Of a DNA stretch of 64,000 nucleotides, positions 8,875 through 20,888 are shown one piece after another. Below the pieces are notes generated by a model, which did not search any database, was not told the origin of the DNA, and was given only the letters and a program-made list of their open reading frames with translations. Location: NCBI RefSeq assembly GCF_013322225.1, contig NZ_JAAMFB010000003.1:124001-188000 (forward strand), read 5' to 3'. Both the position numbers and the translations under genes were made by a program. This stretch comes from Agrobacterium larrymoorei (GTDB lineage: Bacteria; Pseudomonadota; Alphaproteobacteria; Rhizobiales; Rhizobiaceae). Every line of letters begins with the position of its first letter. The stretch's first letter is position 1.

Positions 8875-11154
8875 ATGAGCGATCTTGCGAGACTGAAAGA
8901 CCAGCTTTCCGATGCCTTCGGTTCCACCGAGGCCGTTGACGAAGCTGTGGCTGCCGAGCACATCGACCAGACTTCCAAGCACCTCCCACCGCCGCTTCCA
9001 TCGCGTCAGCCAGAACCCGCAACATCCAGTCTCCTGCATGGTTTCGCACTGCTTTCGGCTGGCGGCGCCGTCGCCTTTTTCTTTGCGAGCCTGTTGAACT
9101 ACGATGCGGTCTTCGCGCTTTTATCCGCCTTTACCGGCCTGATCGGGCTGACCGGCTTTGCCCATGCCGCATGGCGCACCTCCGTTTCGCGCGGCAGGGA
9201 CGTGCTTGAGGCAAAAACACAGGAAGAAAAGCAGAACCGCAACGCCGCCCTGATGGCCGAAATGCACGAGGCAATGGGCGATCTTGTTGTGACCCGTGAC
9301 ATGAACCGGCGCATTACTCACGCCAATGGCGTCTTTCGTGAGATGACGGGTTGTGCCGACCCCGAGGGCAAGGCTTGCGAGGATATCGGGATTGCCTTTC
9401 GCCCCGGAGGCAAACTGCATTGCTATGATTTGGAAATAGCCACACCCTTCGGGCAGCGCATTTTTAGCTGGCACGATGTCGTGACGCAGGATGTGTCCAG
9501 CAGCAAGCTGGTGATCAGCAGTATCGCGCGCGATGTGACAGACGAACGCGCAGCTCTCGTCAGCCGTGAGGAAGCGCGTGTCAAAGCGGAAAATGCCGAT
9601 GCAGCCAAAGGGCGGCTTCTGGCGACGGTCAGCCACGAAATCCGTCTGCCGCTATCCGGCATTCTCGGCATGAACCACCTTCTGTCGCAGACCAGGCTCA
9701 ATCAGGAACAGCGAAATTATCTCGATGGCATGCGCCAGTCGGGGCAGGCGCTGGTCCAGCTCGTCGAAGACCTGCTGGATTATTCGACTATGGAATCCGG
9801 ACGTTTCCGGCTCAATCCACGTGCTGAGAACCTGCGGCAACTGATCGAGAGCGTCGTAGAGATGCTTGCGCACCGCGCCCATGAAAAAGGCGTCGAGATA
9901 GCGTCCTTCGTTTCGCCGGATGTGCCCGATTATCTGGACTTCGATCCCGCGCGGCTGCGGCAGGTGCTGTTCAACCTCATCGGCAATGCGGTGAAATTTA
10001 CGGCGAATGGCGGTGTGCTGGTGCAGGCGGGAATGCGCGATGGTGAGATTTCCATTGCCGTCGAGGATACCGGCCCCGGCATGAACCGCGCTGAACAGGC
10101 CCGCATTTTCGGGGAGTTCGAGCAGGCGGGGTCGGCAAGCCAGCGCCGCGCAGGCACCGGTCTCGGTCTTGCCATTTCGGCCCGCATCGTGCGCGAATTC
10201 GGCGGCACACTGACCGTTGACAGCGAGCAGGGCAAGGGCAGCACCTTCGTTCTGAAATTTTGCCCCGAAGGCGCTGGACTGACCCAGCCAACGTCACGAA
10301 CGGATACGCTGCGACAATCCCGAGTCCTGCTCCTCTCTCCGGCAGGTGTTGCTGCCAATGCGACGCTTAGCGCGATCCGGTCGCTGGGTGGTATCTGCCA
10401 TCATTTTCCAGACGCGGCGGGTATCGAGCGACTTCTGGCCGAAGGCGCTCTTGCGGGATTGACCGATGTGATCGTGGACCATCGCGTCGCAACGGAGTTC
10501 AAGACGTTCCTGAAGGCATTGCCACCTTACCCGGCAACGCCGTTGCGGCGTATATTGCTCGTTAATCCCGAGGAGCGCGCTTCGCAGAAGCAGGACGATT
10601 TCGATGCATGGCTGATCCGGCCCTTGCGTGAGAAGTCGCTCGTGGATGTGCTGTGTGGTCGCCTGCGCGGCGTAGAACGGCGCGATGCGATCAACGACAA
10701 TTATTCCGGTTTCGGATACTCCCCGCCGGTCGCTATACCCCATGATGGTTCAGGCGCCTGCCAACTCGATGTTCTGGTGGCGGAAGACGATCCGGTGAAT
10801 GCTCGCATTATCCGTGCCGTTCTGGAGAGAGCGGGCTGCAAGGTCCGGCTGGTTTCGGATTTCAATGCGCTGTCGCAGGCGCTTTCGAATAGTGATGACC
10901 TCCCCGATCTCGTTATCTCCGACCTCAATATGCCGGGTGGTGAGGGGCTGGAGGTTCTGCCGGACATTTGCGCCTCACTAGCAAAATCCAAACCTGTGCC
11001 AGCCATCGTGCTCAGCGCAGATACGGCAGATGAAAGCCGCGCGACGTTGCTTGATTCGGGTATAGAGCTGGTATTGCCGAAGCCTGTAGAGCCGAAACGG
11101 CTTATCGAAGAAATATTGCGGCTGTTTCCGCAAAAACGCACGGGCCAGATTTAG
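8875..11154 (+). CDS. Hybrid sensor histidine kinase/response regulator with PAS and receiver domains
   Basis: The 759-residue protein has two membrane helices (about 53-72 and 78-100) and a PAS-like segment (about 135-225). A HisKA domain carries TVSHEIRLPLSGILG with phospho-acceptor His254. The ATPase domain has an N box NLIGNAVKF and G boxes EDTGPGM and GTGLGLAIS. A middle region (about 483-600) looks like a receiver fold without an acceptor Asp. A true C-terminal receiver has Asp683 in VISDLNMPGG and a lysine in LPKPVE. No response regulator or phosphotransfer gene is adjacent. The architecture resembles large alphaproteobacterial hybrid kinases; its signal is unknown. Confidence 0.9.
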   Translation: MSDLARLKDQLSDAFGSTEAVDEAVAAEHIDQTSKHLPPPLPSRQPEPATSSLLHGFALLSAGGAVAFFFASLLNYDAVFALLSAFTGLIGLTGFAHAAWRTSVSRGRDVLEAKTQEEKQNRNAALMAEMHEAMGDLVVTRDMNRRITHANGVFREMTGCADPEGKACEDIGIAFRPGGKLHCYDLEIATPFGQRIFSWHDVVTQDVSSSKLVISSIARDVTDERAALVSREEARVKAENADAAKGRLLATVSHEIRLPLSGILGMNHLLSQTRLNQEQRNYLDGMRQSGQALVQLVEDLLDYSTMESGRFRLNPRAENLRQLIESVVEMLAHRAHEKGVEIASFVSPDVPDYLDFDPARLRQVLFNLIGNAVKFTANGGVLVQAGMRDGEISIAVEDTGPGMNRAEQARIFGEFEQAGSASQRRAGTGLGLAISARIVREFGGTLTVDSEQGKGSTFVLKFCPEGAGLTQPTSRTDTLRQSRVLLLSPAGVAANATLSAIRSLGGICHHFPDAAGIERLLAEGALAGLTDVIVDHRVATEFKTFLKALPPYPATPLRRILLVNPEERASQKQDDFDAWLIRPLREKSLVDVLCGRLRGVERRDAINDNYSGFGYSPPVAIPHDGSGACQLDVLVAEDDPVNARIIRAVLERAGCKVRLVSDFNALSQALSNSDDLPDLVISDLNMPGGEGLEVLPDICASLAKSKPVPAIVLSADTADESRATLLDSGIELVLPKPVEPKRLIEEILRLFPQKRTGQI

Positions 11155-11251
11155 CGTTACCCCAGGTCATCCAGGCGGCTAACTGTCACTGTTCTGTCGT
11201 CAAGAAGTGATTTATGACAGCCAGATTCAAACGGTGGCGGGGCGATTCTCC

Positions 11252-12133
11252 ATGGTCACGGAAATTCTTGAGCGCGACGTTCGCGAACACACTCTCATCA
11301 ATAAAGCTTTGCCGGCTGTCAAAAGGCGCGAAGACGACGTTTTCGGCCGCATTGGCTCGATGGAAACGCGTCTCGCCAAAAACGAGCGCGAAGTCGACGC
11401 TGCTCAGCAGTTGCGTTTCAAGGTGTTTGTCGAGGAAATGGGTGCAAGGCTGCCGGCAGACGCGATGTGGCGTGGACGGGATATCGATGCCTTCGATGCG
11501 ATTTGCGATCATCTCCTCGTTCTGGACACCTCCATCGAAGGTGATCCGGAGGATCAGGTCGTCGGCACGTATCGCCTGCTTCGGCAGGACACGGCCTTTG
11601 CCAATAACGGTTTCTATTCTGCCAGCGAATTCGATATCGAAGGCCTGATAGCCCGCCATCCGGGCAAGCGCTTCATGGAGCTTGGCCGGTCTTGTGTGCT
11701 GCCGGAATACCGCACCAAGCGGACCATCGAGCTTCTCTGGCAAGGCAACTGGGCCTATGCCGTTAAACACAGAATGGACGCCATGATCGGCTGCGCTTCC
11801 TTTCCCGGTGTGCAGCCTGAACTCCACGCGCTCGCGCTTTCCTTCCTGCATCACAATTGCACGGTAAAGGGCGAGTGGTCGGCCAAGGCGATGCCGGAAC
11901 TCTACCGCGAAATGGATTTGATGCCGGTCGAGGCCATCAATCCGCGCAGAGCGCTCAACGCCATGCCGCCGCTCATCAAGGCCTATATGCGCATTGGCGC
12001 CATGTTCGGTTCCGGCGCTGTGGTCGATCACGCGTTCAATACCACCGACGTACTGGTGGTGCTGCCGATTTCATCCATTGCCGGTCGCTACATCAATTAT
12101 TACGGCGGCGAGGCAGAGCGCTTCAACGGGTGA
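11252..12133 (+). CDS. olsB: L-ornithine N-alpha-acyltransferase OlsB (GNAT family)
   Basis: OlsB transfers a 3-hydroxyacyl group from acyl carrier protein to ornithine, making lyso-ornithine lipid, the first step of ornithine-lipid synthesis. The GNAT/hemolysin-like fold is seen in AQQLRFKVFVEEMGARLP, VVGTYRLLRQ, and FMELGRSCVLPEYRTKRTIE. The length of 293 residues fits characterised rhizobial OlsB. ATG 11252 is preferred; a GTG at 11207 would add 15 residues, and neither has a strong ribosome site. The acyltransferase OlsA for step two lies 12 kb away at 24103-24903. Identification is by family resemblance and rhizobial context. Confidence 0.83.
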   Translation: MVTEILERDVREHTLINKALPAVKRREDDVFGRIGSMETRLAKNEREVDAAQQLRFKVFVEEMGARLPADAMWRGRDIDAFDAICDHLLVLDTSIEGDPEDQVVGTYRLLRQDTAFANNGFYSASEFDIEGLIARHPGKRFMELGRSCVLPEYRTKRTIELLWQGNWAYAVKHRMDAMIGCASFPGVQPELHALALSFLHHNCTVKGEWSAKAMPELYREMDLMPVEAINPRRALNAMPPLIKAYMRIGAMFGSGAVVDHAFNTTDVLVVLPISSIAGRYINYYGGEAERFNG

Positions 12134-12304
12134 TAGTGCCCACGATTTCCGTCATGCTCGCGTTTGTATGGATGCAAAAGCCTTGGTGGACACTCAAACA
12201 AAAGCTTCCTGTGGGCAGGCGGGTTCCGTGTGTTGTCCTTATAAGGCAGGCTCTATAGTCTCTGCGCTCGTTTCCCGTAACGCAAAGCAGATACGATCAA
12301 GCCA

Positions 12305-15019
12305 TTGACGGACGTTCATTCCACCGCCTCGCTGATTTCCGAAGAGAGCCGCGCATCGGCCACGCCGATGATGGAGCAGTATATCGAGATCAAGGCGAAC
12401 AACCCCGGTTCGCTGCTGTTCTATCGCATGGGCGATTTCTACGAACTGTTCTTCGATGATGCGGTGGAGGCTTCGCGGGCGCTGGGCATTACGCTGACCA
12501 AGCGCGGCCAGCATATGGGGCAGGATATCGCCATGTGCGGTGTGCCGATCCATGCCGCAGATGATTATCTGCAAAAGCTGATCCAGCGCGGATATCGCGT
12601 CGCCGTCTGCGAGCAGATGGAGGACCCCTCCGAGGCGAAAAAGCGCGGCTCGAAGTCCGTGGTGCGGCGCGATGTTGTGCGGCTGGTGACGCCCGGCACG
12701 CTGACCGAGGAAAAGCTGCTTTCGCCGACGGAATCCAATTACCTCATGGCGCTTGCCCGCATTCGCGGCAGCGGCGATGCGCAATTCGCGCTGGCATGGA
12801 TCGATATTTCCACCGGCGTTTTTCGCCTCGCCGAAACCACGCTGACGCGGTTGCTGGCCGATATCTGGCGCATCGATCCGCGTGAACTCATCGTTGCTGA
12901 CAGCCTGTTTCACGATGATGAGTTGCGGCCCACATTCGATGTGCTTGGTCGTGTCGCCGTACCGCAGCCTGCCGTGCTGTTCGATAGCGCCACGGCTGAA
13001 GGGCGCATTGCACGCTATTTCAATGTCTCGACGCTGGATGGCTTCGGCACCTTCTCCCGCGTCGAGCTGGCCGCCGCCGCCGCAGCCGTCGCCTACGTGG
13101 AAAAGACCCAGATTGCCGAGCGACCGCCTTTGGGCGCGCCGGAGCGGGAAAGCTCCGCCTCCACTCTGTTCATCGACCCCGCCACCCGCGCCAATCTGGA
13201 ACTGACGAAGACGCTTTCCGGGGAGCGCGATGGATCGCTGCTTCACGCTATCAATCGAACTGTGACAGGCGGCGGCGCACGGCTTCTGGCGGAGCGCTTG
13301 ATGTCGCCGCTGACCGACCCGGAAAAGATCAATGCGCGGCTGGATGCGGTTGCCTATCTCATCGATGATGTCTCTTTGACCGATGGCCTGCGCGATGCAC
13401 TGAAACATGTTGCGGACATGCCGCGGGCGCTGTCTCGTCTGGCGCTGGACCGGGGCGGCCCGCGTGATCTGGGTGCGATCCGTCAGGGACTGTCCGCCGC
13501 CGCGATGGTGGGCGATCTGCTGGATCAGGGGCTGTTGCCGGATGAACTGGCGAAAGCGCTGGCCGATTTGAAGGCGTTGCCCGTTTCGCTCGAAGCCACG
13601 CTGGCCGGGATGCTTGCCGATGAACTGCCTCTGCTGAAGCGCGATGGCGGTTTCGTGCGGGAAGGCTCGGATGCCGATCTGGACGAGGTGCGGGCGTTGC
13701 GTGACCAGTCGCGTCGCGTCATTGCCGGGCTGCAACTGCAATATTCCGAAGAGACCGGCATCAAATCGCTGAAGATCAAGCATAACAATGTGCTGGGATA
13801 TTTCATCGAAGTGACGGCGGGTAATGCCGATGTGATGACGACGGGTGATGAGGCGAAGGCCCGCTTCATCCACCGCCAGACCATGGCGGGCGCGATGCGT
13901 TTCACGACGACCGAGCTTGCCGATCTGGAAAGCCGCATCGCCAATGCCGCATCGCAGGCGCTGACCATTGAGCTGCGTGCATTCGATGACATGGTGAAGG
14001 CCGTGGTGTCCCATGCGGAAGCCATCAAGGCAGGCGCACTGGCGCTTGCTGCGATCGATGTCGCAACCAGCCTTGCCTATCTCGCCGCCGAGCAGGCCTA
14101 TTGCCGCCCAGCAGTGGATGGCTCGATGAGTTTCGCCATCAAGGGTGGACGGCACCCGGTGGTGGAACAGGCCCTGCGCCGCCAGTCCACCGGCCCGTTC
14201 ATCGCCAATGATTGCAATCTATCCGCAGCGGGTGGCAACAAGAATGGCGCAATCTGGATGCTGACCGGCCCGAACATGGGTGGTAAATCGACCTTCCTGC
14301 GCCAGAACGCGCTGATCGCCATCCTTGCCCAGATCGGCTCGTTCGTGCCAGCTGAAACGGCGCATATCGGCATCGTGGACCGGCTGTTTTCCCGCGTCGG
14401 CGCGTCCGACGATCTGGCGCGCGGGCGCTCCACCTTCATGGTGGAGATGGTCGAGACGGCTGCGATCCTCAATCAGGCGACGGATCGCTCGCTCGTCATT
14501 CTGGACGAAATCGGCCGAGGCACGGCGACCTTCGATGGTCTTTCCATCGCTTGGGCAACGGTCGAACATCTGCATGAAGCGAACCGTTGCCGCGGTCTCT
14601 TCGCCACCCATTTCCACGAACTGACCGTGCTCTCCGAAAAGCTCGGGCGTCTTTCCAACGTCACCATGAAAGTGCGTGAATGGGAGGGAGACGTGATCTT
14701 CCTGCATGAAGTCGGTCCCGGTGCGGCCGATCGTTCCTACGGTATTCAGGTCGCGAAGCTCGCCGGTCTGCCTGCCGCCGTGGTGGAGCGGGCGCGTGAG
14801 GTTCTGAACCAGCTGGAAGATGCGGACCGGAAGAACCCGGCCAGCCAGTTGATCGACGATCTGCCTCTGTTTCAGGTGGCGGTGCGACGGGAAGAAGCGC
14901 GGTCTAACGGTAACTCAAAGGTAGATGAAGCACTAAAGGCGCTGAACCCGGACGAGATGACGCCACGTGAGGCGCTGGATGCGCTTTATGCGCTCAAGAA
15001 ACAACTTGGCAACGCTTGA
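12305..15019 (+). CDS. mutS: DNA mismatch repair protein MutS
   Basis: This 904-residue ATPase recognises base mismatches and small loops and recruits MutL. The N-terminal mismatch-reading domain contains [11 protein letters not shown], whose Phe stacks on the mispair. The ATPase has Walker [10 protein letters not shown], signature-type [14 protein letters not shown] and Walker [12 protein letters not shown], followed by the His-rich TATHFHELT-like segment. The start is a TTG at 12305; an ATG at 12367 just before [11 protein letters not shown] would remove about 20 residues that are variable in the family. It sits between olsB and glnD on the same strand. Confidence 0.96.
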   Translation: MTDVHSTASLISEESRASATPMMEQYIEIKANNPGSLLFYRMGDFYELFFDDAVEASRALGITLTKRGQHMGQDIAMCGVPIHAADDYLQKLIQRGYRVAVCEQMEDPSEAKKRGSKSVVRRDVVRLVTPGTLTEEKLLSPTESNYLMALARIRGSGDAQFALAWIDISTGVFRLAETTLTRLLADIWRIDPRELIVADSLFHDDELRPTFDVLGRVAVPQPAVLFDSATAEGRIARYFNVSTLDGFGTFSRVELAAAAAAVAYVEKTQIAERPPLGAPERESSASTLFIDPATRANLELTKTLSGERDGSLLHAINRTVTGGGARLLAERLMSPLTDPEKINARLDAVAYLIDDVSLTDGLRDALKHVADMPRALSRLALDRGGPRDLGAIRQGLSAAAMVGDLLDQGLLPDELAKALADLKALPVSLEATLAGMLADELPLLKRDGGFVREGSDADLDEVRALRDQSRRVIAGLQLQYSEETGIKSLKIKHNNVLGYFIEVTAGNADVMTTGDEAKARFIHRQTMAGAMRFTTTELADLESRIANAASQALTIELRAFDDMVKAVVSHAEAIKAGALALAAIDVATSLAYLAAEQAYCRPAVDGSMSFAIKGGRHPVVEQALRRQSTGPFIANDCNLSAAGGNKNGAIWMLTGPNMGGKSTFLRQNALIAILAQIGSFVPAETAHIGIVDRLFSRVGASDDLARGRSTFMVEMVETAAILNQATDRSLVILDEIGRGTATFDGLSIAWATVEHLHEANRCRGLFATHFHELTVLSEKLGRLSNVTMKVREWEGDVIFLHEVGPGAADRSYGIQVAKLAGLPAAVVERAREVLNQLEDADRKNPASQLIDDLPLFQVAVRREEARSNGNSKVDEALKALNPDEMTPREALDALYALKKQLGNA

Positions 15020-15161
15020 GCATTAGAGTTCTGTCCAGACCGCCTCAAAATCGCTATAGGGCTGTGACCAAGGCATGTTGCGCAAGGCCATATAACGGTT
15101 TTGCGATGAATACAGGCGGTTGGTTAGTGTAAAAGCCCGCACGGAATGGATATCGGCATCA

Positions 15162-17993
15162 ATGGCTTCCAAGGATCTGAATTTTTCCGCACTCCTGAAT
15201 GTCGCGGCATTGAAGCAGGAATGCGACCTTGTTTTTCAAGGTGACGGAAAGCGTGTCCTTGATGCGCGCTCGGAATTGTTGCCGATCTTCAAGAAGGCGA
15301 GTGCCCAAGGGCGTGAAAAGGCCCGCGAGCTGCTGGATTCCGAAGGTGGCGGCATCGACTGCGCGCGGCGGATTTCCTGGCTTCAAGATCGTCTGATAGA
15401 AGTTCTCTACGATCTTTCCTGCCAGCATGCCTATCCGAACGACGCGCCGCAGATCGCCATCACCGCTGTCGGCGGTTACGGTCGCGGGACGCTGGCTCCC
15501 GGTTCGGATATCGATCTTCTGTTCTTGCTGCCGGTGAAGAACACGCCGGAGATGCATAAGGCCATCGAATTCGTGCTTTATCTGTTGTGGGATGTCGGCT
15601 TCAAGGTCGGTCACGCCACCCGCACCGTGGATGAGTGCATAAAGCTTTCCAAGGCGGATATGACGATCCGCACCGCGATCCTCGAAATGCGCCACATTTG
15701 CGGCAAGCAGACCTTGGCGGACGAGCTGGAGCGCCGCTTCGAGGCAGAGGTCGTGACCAGCAGCAGCGGCCCGGAATTCATTGCCGCCAAGCTGGGCGAA
15801 CGCGACCAGCGCCACCGCAAGGCGGGCGACACGCGCTATCTGGTGGAGCCGAACGTCAAGGAAGGCAAGGGCGGGCTTCGCGACCTGCACACGCTGTTCT
15901 GGATCGCCAAATATTATTACCATGTGCGCGATACCGCCGAACTGGTGAAGCTCGGCGTTCTGTCCCGCAGTGAATTGAAGCTATTCGAGAAGGCCGATGA
16001 TTTTCTCTGGGCGGTACGCTGCCAGATGCATTTCATTACCGGCAAGGCGGAAGAGCGCCTGTCCTTCGATATCCAGCGGGAAATTGCCTCTGCCCTGAAT
16101 TACCAGCCACGCCCCGGCCTTTCCGCCGTCGAGCGCTTCATGAAGCACTACTTCCTCGTCGCAAAGGACGTCGGCGATCTGACGCGCATTCTCTGCGCTG
16201 CACTCGAAGACCGGCAGGCGAAGGACGTGCCCGGCCTTTCCGGCGTACTCAGCCGCTTTGCCCACCGCCTGCGCAAAATCCCCGGTTCCTCGGAATTCGT
16301 GGAAGACCGTGGCCGCATCGCGCTTGCCAATGCCGATGTGTTCCGCAACGATCCCGTCAGCCTCATCCGCCTGTTCCATGTGGCCGATATCAACAATCTC
16401 GAACTGCACCCGGATGCACTGCGCGTCGTTACGCGGTCGCTGAGCCTGATCAATCACGAACTGCGCGAGAATGAGGAGGCCAACCGGCTTTTCATTGCCA
16501 TCCTCACCTCCAAGCGCGATCCGGCGCTGACACTGCGGCGGATGAACGAGGCGGGTGTGCTTGGCAAGTTCATCCCCGATTTCGGCAAGATCGTCTCGAT
16601 GATGCAGTTCAACATGTATCACCACTACACGGTGGATGAGCATCTGATCCGCTCCGTTGCGGTCCTTTCCGAGATCGAAAAGGGGCAGGCGGTCGACACA
16701 CACCCGCTGGTCAATCAGCTGATGCCCGCCATCGAGGACCGGGAGGCGCTCTATGTGGCCGTGCTGCTGCACGATGTCGCCAAGGGCCGTCAGGAGGATC
16801 ACTCCATTGCCGGTGCGCGTGTCGCGCGAAAGCTCTGCCAGCGTTTTCGCCTGTCCAGCAAGCAGACCGAGACGGTGATGTGGCTGATCGAGCAGCATCT
16901 CTTGATGTCGATGGTGGCACAGACCCGCGATCTGCACGACCGCAAGACGATCACGGACTTTGCCGACAAGGTACAGTCTATGGAGCGACTTAAGATGCTC
17001 CTGATCCTCACCGTCTGCGATATCCGCGCCGTTGGCCCGGATGTGTGGAACGGCTGGAAGGGGCAGTTGCTGCGCACGCTCTATTACGAAACCGAACTGC
17101 TGCTTTCCGGCGGTTTCTCGGAAAGCTCCCGCAAGGAGCGCGCCAAGATTGCCCGTCAGCGTCTCTATGATGCGCTTGAGGATTGGGGCCAGAAGGCACG
17201 GCGCAAGTACAGCAACCTGCATTACGATGCCTACCTCCTGTCGGTGGATTTGCAGGACCAGATCCGCCACACCCGTTTCCTGCGCGAAGCGGACAAGCAG
17301 GAAAAGGCGCTGGCGACCATGGTGCGCACGCATTCCTTCCACGCCATAACGGAGATTACCGTTCTCGCCCCGGACCATCCGCGCCTGCTGTCCATCATCA
17401 CCGGCGCATGTTCTGCGGCGGGCGCGAACATTGCGGATGCGCAAATCTTCACCACGTCTGATGGGCGTGCGCTGGACACCATCCTCATCAACCGTGAATT
17501 CCCGATCGATGAGGATGAGACGCGCCGTGCCAACAACATCGGCAAGGTGATCGAGGAGGTTCTGGCGGGTAAGAAGCGGCTGCCGGAAATCATCGCCACG
17601 CGGACGAAAAGCCGCAAGAAGAGCAAGACCTTTAATATTCCGCCCTCCGTCACCATTTCCAACGGGCTGTCCAACAAGTTTACGGTTATCGAAGTGGAGT
17701 GCCTTGACCGGCCCGGGCTGCTCGCGGACATGACGGCGGTGCTGGCCGATCTGTCCCTGGACATCACGTCTGCCCGCATCACCACCTTCGGCGAGAAGGT
17801 GATCGATACCTTCTACGTGACCGACCTCTTCGGCCAGAAGGTGATGACCGAAAACCGCCAATCCAACATCGCCATGCGGCTAAAAGCGGTTATGGCAGAG
17901 CAGGAAGACGAACTGCGGGACCGTATGCCCTCTGGCATCATCGCGCATCCCGATGTTGCAGCACTTCCGGCTGCGCGTACCGCGAAGGCTTGA
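15162..17993 (+). CDS. glnD: [Protein-PII] uridylyltransferase/uridylyl-removing enzyme GlnD
   Basis: GlnD is the glutamine sensor that uridylylates PII proteins under nitrogen limitation and removes UMP in excess. The 943-residue protein shows the nucleotidyltransferase motif [17 protein letters not shown], an HD domain for the removing activity (LLHDVAKGR) and two C-terminal ACT domains (around [17 protein letters not shown] and [18 protein letters not shown]). ATG 15162 is the natural start; an in-frame TTG at 15120 lies upstream. murJ begins only seven bases after the stop. With rpoN in the same window this covers key parts of nitrogen control. Confidence 0.96.
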   Translation: MASKDLNFSALLNVAALKQECDLVFQGDGKRVLDARSELLPIFKKASAQGREKARELLDSEGGGIDCARRISWLQDRLIEVLYDLSCQHAYPNDAPQIAITAVGGYGRGTLAPGSDIDLLFLLPVKNTPEMHKAIEFVLYLLWDVGFKVGHATRTVDECIKLSKADMTIRTAILEMRHICGKQTLADELERRFEAEVVTSSSGPEFIAAKLGERDQRHRKAGDTRYLVEPNVKEGKGGLRDLHTLFWIAKYYYHVRDTAELVKLGVLSRSELKLFEKADDFLWAVRCQMHFITGKAEERLSFDIQREIASALNYQPRPGLSAVERFMKHYFLVAKDVGDLTRILCAALEDRQAKDVPGLSGVLSRFAHRLRKIPGSSEFVEDRGRIALANADVFRNDPVSLIRLFHVADINNLELHPDALRVVTRSLSLINHELRENEEANRLFIAILTSKRDPALTLRRMNEAGVLGKFIPDFGKIVSMMQFNMYHHYTVDEHLIRSVAVLSEIEKGQAVDTHPLVNQLMPAIEDREALYVAVLLHDVAKGRQEDHSIAGARVARKLCQRFRLSSKQTETVMWLIEQHLLMSMVAQTRDLHDRKTITDFADKVQSMERLKMLLILTVCDIRAVGPDVWNGWKGQLLRTLYYETELLLSGGFSESSRKERAKIARQRLYDALEDWGQKARRKYSNLHYDAYLLSVDLQDQIRHTRFLREADKQEKALATMVRTHSFHAITEITVLAPDHPRLLSIITGACSAAGANIADAQIFTTSDGRALDTILINREFPIDEDETRRANNIGKVIEEVLAGKKRLPEIIATRTKSRKKSKTFNIPPSVTISNGLSNKFTVIEVECLDRPGLLADMTAVLADLSLDITSARITTFGEKVIDTFYVTDLFGQKVMTENRQSNIAMRLKAVMAEQEDELRDRMPSGIIAHPDVAALPAARTAKA

Positions 17994-18000
17994 GAGCAGC

Positions 18001-19602
18001 ATGGGTCTGATTGCAAAATTCGCAACCGTCGGCTCCGCGACGCTTGGAAGCCGCCTGTTCGGCTTCATGCGTGAAATGCTGATGGCCGCTGCCGTAGGCA
18101 CAGGGCCGGTGGCGGATGCGTTCAACGCTGCCTTCCGCTTTCCCAATACCTTCCGCCGCCTGTTTGCCGAAGGGGCGTTCAACTCCGCCTTCGTGCCGCT
18201 ATTTGCAAAGGAAATCGAGGCCAATGGCATGGAGGGCGCTCGCCGGTTCTCCGAGGAAGTTTTCGGCGTTCTCTTCACCGTGCTGATGGCGTTGACGATC
18301 CTGATGGAACTGTCGATGCCGTTTCTGGTGCGCACCGTGATTGCGCCCGGCTTCGTGGATGATCCGACCAAGTTTGAGAACACGGTTCACCTCGCCACCA
18401 TCATGTTCCCTTATCTCGCATGTATGTCGCTGGCCGCGATGATGGGTGGCATGCTGAATTCACTTCACCGTTATTTTGCGGCGGCGATCGCGCCGGTGTT
18501 CCTGAACATCATCCTCATCGGCGTCCTGGGCTGGGCATGGTGGCAGAGCTACGATCCGCTTCAGGTCGGATACGCTCTGTCCTGGGGTGTCATGGCGGCA
18601 GGCTTCGTGCAGCTTGCCATCGTATGGGTCGCGGTGCGTCACGCAGGCATAAAGATCGGTTTTCGTCGCCCTAAATTGACGCCCAATGTCAAGCGGTTGC
18701 TGGTCCTTGCACTGCCTGCAGCCATCACCGGCGGCATCACGCAGATCAACCTCTTGATCAATACCAATATCGCTTCGGGCGGTGAGGGCGTCATTTCCTC
18801 GTTAGCCTATGCAGACCGTATCTATCAGCTACCCCTCGGTGTGGTGGGGATTGCGGTCGCCACTGTGCTGCTGCCGGAGTTGGCTCGCGCTTTGCGTGGT
18901 GGCCATCAGGTGGAAGCGGCAAATCTACAAAACCGCTCAGTAGAGTTTGTGTTATTCCTGACGCTGCCTGCCGCTGCGGCGTTGCTGGTGATGGCGGAGC
19001 CAATCGTCCGTTTTCTATACGAGCGGGGCAACTTTTCGCCGTCCGCGACGATCACCGTCGCACAAATCCTCGGCATTTACGGCCTTGGCCTTCCGGCGTT
19101 CGTGCTTATCAAGGCTTTTATTCCCGGCTTCTTTGCTCGGGAAGACACCCGCACGCCGATGATCTTCGCCGCGATTTCGGTCGTTGTGAATGTCACTTTG
19201 GCGCTCACCTTGTTTCCATCCTATGGCGGGCCGGGCATTGCAACAGCAGAAATCACAGCCGGTTGGGTCAACGCCGCCCTGCTATTCGGAATGCTTCTGT
19301 GGCGCGGTCACTGGACGATCGACATTCCGCTTTTAACACGCATTCCGCGCCTCATCCTGGCAGCAGGCATCATGGCGGTGGCGATCCACTATGCGCTTGG
19401 CTATCTGTCGCATGAACTCTCCTCCGCCTCCAATCTGGCGGTGCGCGCAGGCTCCATCCTAGGGCTCGTGTTCGGCGCGATGGTCATTTATTTTGGCGCA
19501 GCTTTTGCATCGGGAGGCGCAAGCCTCGGCATGGTCAAGCGCGGCTTGAAGCGTCGTGGAGCGAAAAAGGAAACTGAGGAAAGCCGTTCGGAAATCCCTT
19601 GA
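18001..19602 (+). CDS. murJ: Lipid II flippase MurJ (MviN)
   Basis: MurJ moves the peptidoglycan precursor lipid II across the inner membrane. The 533-residue protein is almost wholly hydrophobic, with about 14 helices. It has family motifs such as SRLFGFMREMLMAAAVGTGPVADAFNAAF (seen over residues 17-45) and ALPAAITGGITQINLLINT. ATG 18001 follows the glnD stop by seven bases; longer in-frame starts would lie inside glnD. The short basic tail (KRGLKRRGAKKE) is cytoplasmic. The glnD-murJ-trpS order is common in rhizobia. Confidence 0.95.
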   Translation: MGLIAKFATVGSATLGSRLFGFMREMLMAAAVGTGPVADAFNAAFRFPNTFRRLFAEGAFNSAFVPLFAKEIEANGMEGARRFSEEVFGVLFTVLMALTILMELSMPFLVRTVIAPGFVDDPTKFENTVHLATIMFPYLACMSLAAMMGGMLNSLHRYFAAAIAPVFLNIILIGVLGWAWWQSYDPLQVGYALSWGVMAAGFVQLAIVWVAVRHAGIKIGFRRPKLTPNVKRLLVLALPAAITGGITQINLLINTNIASGGEGVISSLAYADRIYQLPLGVVGIAVATVLLPELARALRGGHQVEAANLQNRSVEFVLFLTLPAAAALLVMAEPIVRFLYERGNFSPSATITVAQILGIYGLGLPAFVLIKAFIPGFFAREDTRTPMIFAAISVVVNVTLALTLFPSYGGPGIATAEITAGWVNAALLFGMLLWRGHWTIDIPLLTRIPRLILAAGIMAVAIHYALGYLSHELSSASNLAVRAGSILGLVFGAMVIYFGAAFASGGASLGMVKRGLKRRGAKKETEESRSEIP

Positions 19603-19696
19603 TTGCAGTGGGTTCCGGGTGCATAAGCCCCTCCAAATCTGACACCCAATTCAACACGCGGGGCAAGGCCCTCCACAAGCCTTTTCGAGGATGATC

Positions 19697-20761
19697 ATGA
19701 ACGCATTCAAGCCGCTGGTTTTCTCCGGAGTCCAGCCGACCGGAAACCTGCATCTCGGCAACTATCTCGGTGCCATCCGCAAATTCGTGGCCTTGCAGGA
19801 AGACAACGACTGCATCTATTGCGTGGTCGATATGCACGCAATCACAGCACAGCTCGTCCATTCGGACCTGAAGGCGCAGACGCGGGCAATCGCCGCAGCC
19901 TTCATCGCGTCAGGCATCGATCCGGTCAAGCACATCGTCTTCAACCAGTCCGCCGTTCCGCAGCATGCCGAGCTTGCCTGGGTTTTCAACTGCGTCGCTC
20001 GCATCGGCTGGATGGAGCGCATGACCCAGTTCAAGGATAAGTCCGGCAAGAATGCCGAACAGGTTTCTCTGGGACTACTCGCCTATCCGAGCCTGATGGC
20101 GGCCGATATTCTTGTCTATCGCGCAACGCACGTACCCGTTGGAGACGACCAGAAGCAGCATCTGGAACTCGCGCGCGATATCGCCCAGAAGTTCAACATG
20201 GACTTCAGCGACCATATCCGCAAAGCAGGTCTTGGCCTCGACATCACTGTTGGCGACGAGCCGGTTCACGCCTATTTTCCGATGGTAGAGCCCCTGATCG
20301 GCGGCCCCGCACCACGCGTCATGTCGTTGAAGGACGGCACCAAGAAGATGTCGAAGTCCGATCCATCGGACCTGTCGCGCATCAATCTCATGGACGATGT
20401 CGATGCGATCTCCAAAAAGATCAAGAAGGCAAAGACCGATCCGGATGCGCTGCCGAGCGAGGTGGACGGCTTGAAAGGCCGCGCGGAAGCTGAAAACCTC
20501 GTCGGCATTTATGCTGCACTTTCAGACAAGACGAAAGCGGATGTACTGGCCGAATTCGGTGGCCAGCAGTTCTCCACGTTTAAGCCCGCGCTGGTAGACC
20601 TCGCCGTTAACGTACTGGCTCCCATCAACGGCGAAATGCGCCGTCTGCTCGACGATGTTTCTCACATTGACGCCATCCTGAAGGACGGCGGCGAGCGTGC
20701 GGGCGCCATCGCGCAAAAAACGATGGACGAAGTACGCGATATAATCGGCTTCCTGCGGTGA
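19697..20761 (+). CDS. trpS: Tryptophanyl-tRNA synthetase
   Basis: This class I aminoacyl-tRNA synthetase charges tRNA-Trp. The HIGH-type motif is [13 protein letters not shown] and the KMSKS motif is complete (KKMSKSD). The 354-residue length is normal. Two ATG codons are close together; 19697 is favoured because CGAGG at 19686-19690 is correctly spaced for it and too close to 19691. It follows murJ after a 94-base gap and precedes a universal stress protein gene. Confidence 0.97.
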   Translation: MNAFKPLVFSGVQPTGNLHLGNYLGAIRKFVALQEDNDCIYCVVDMHAITAQLVHSDLKAQTRAIAAAFIASGIDPVKHIVFNQSAVPQHAELAWVFNCVARIGWMERMTQFKDKSGKNAEQVSLGLLAYPSLMAADILVYRATHVPVGDDQKQHLELARDIAQKFNMDFSDHIRKAGLGLDITVGDEPVHAYFPMVEPLIGGPAPRVMSLKDGTKKMSKSDPSDLSRINLMDDVDAISKKIKKAKTDPDALPSEVDGLKGRAEAENLVGIYAALSDKTKADVLAEFGGQQFSTFKPALVDLAVNVLAPINGEMRRLLDDVSHIDAILKDGGERAGAIAQKTMDEVRDIIGFLR

Positions 20762-20888
20762 TCTCTTGCCGCTCCTCCCATCAGAAGGGGCGGTTTTGCA
20801 TTTCCCGAAATTGCTATAAGCTCCGCCGCGAACCGTCTGGCGCGGCGAAGCCGATCGCTCGAAAAATAGCGGAAACAGGGAGTATCGA

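Noticed and set aside
12239-14155. 638-residue open frame antisense to mutS
   Set aside because: High-GC genes often leave the opposite strand open. The translation has no domain pattern, is rich in Arg/His/Gln, and lies wholly opposite a certain gene.
15981-17861. 626-residue open frame antisense to glnD
   Set aside because: Same explanation: no recognisable motif, composition typical of antisense frames, full overlap with glnD.
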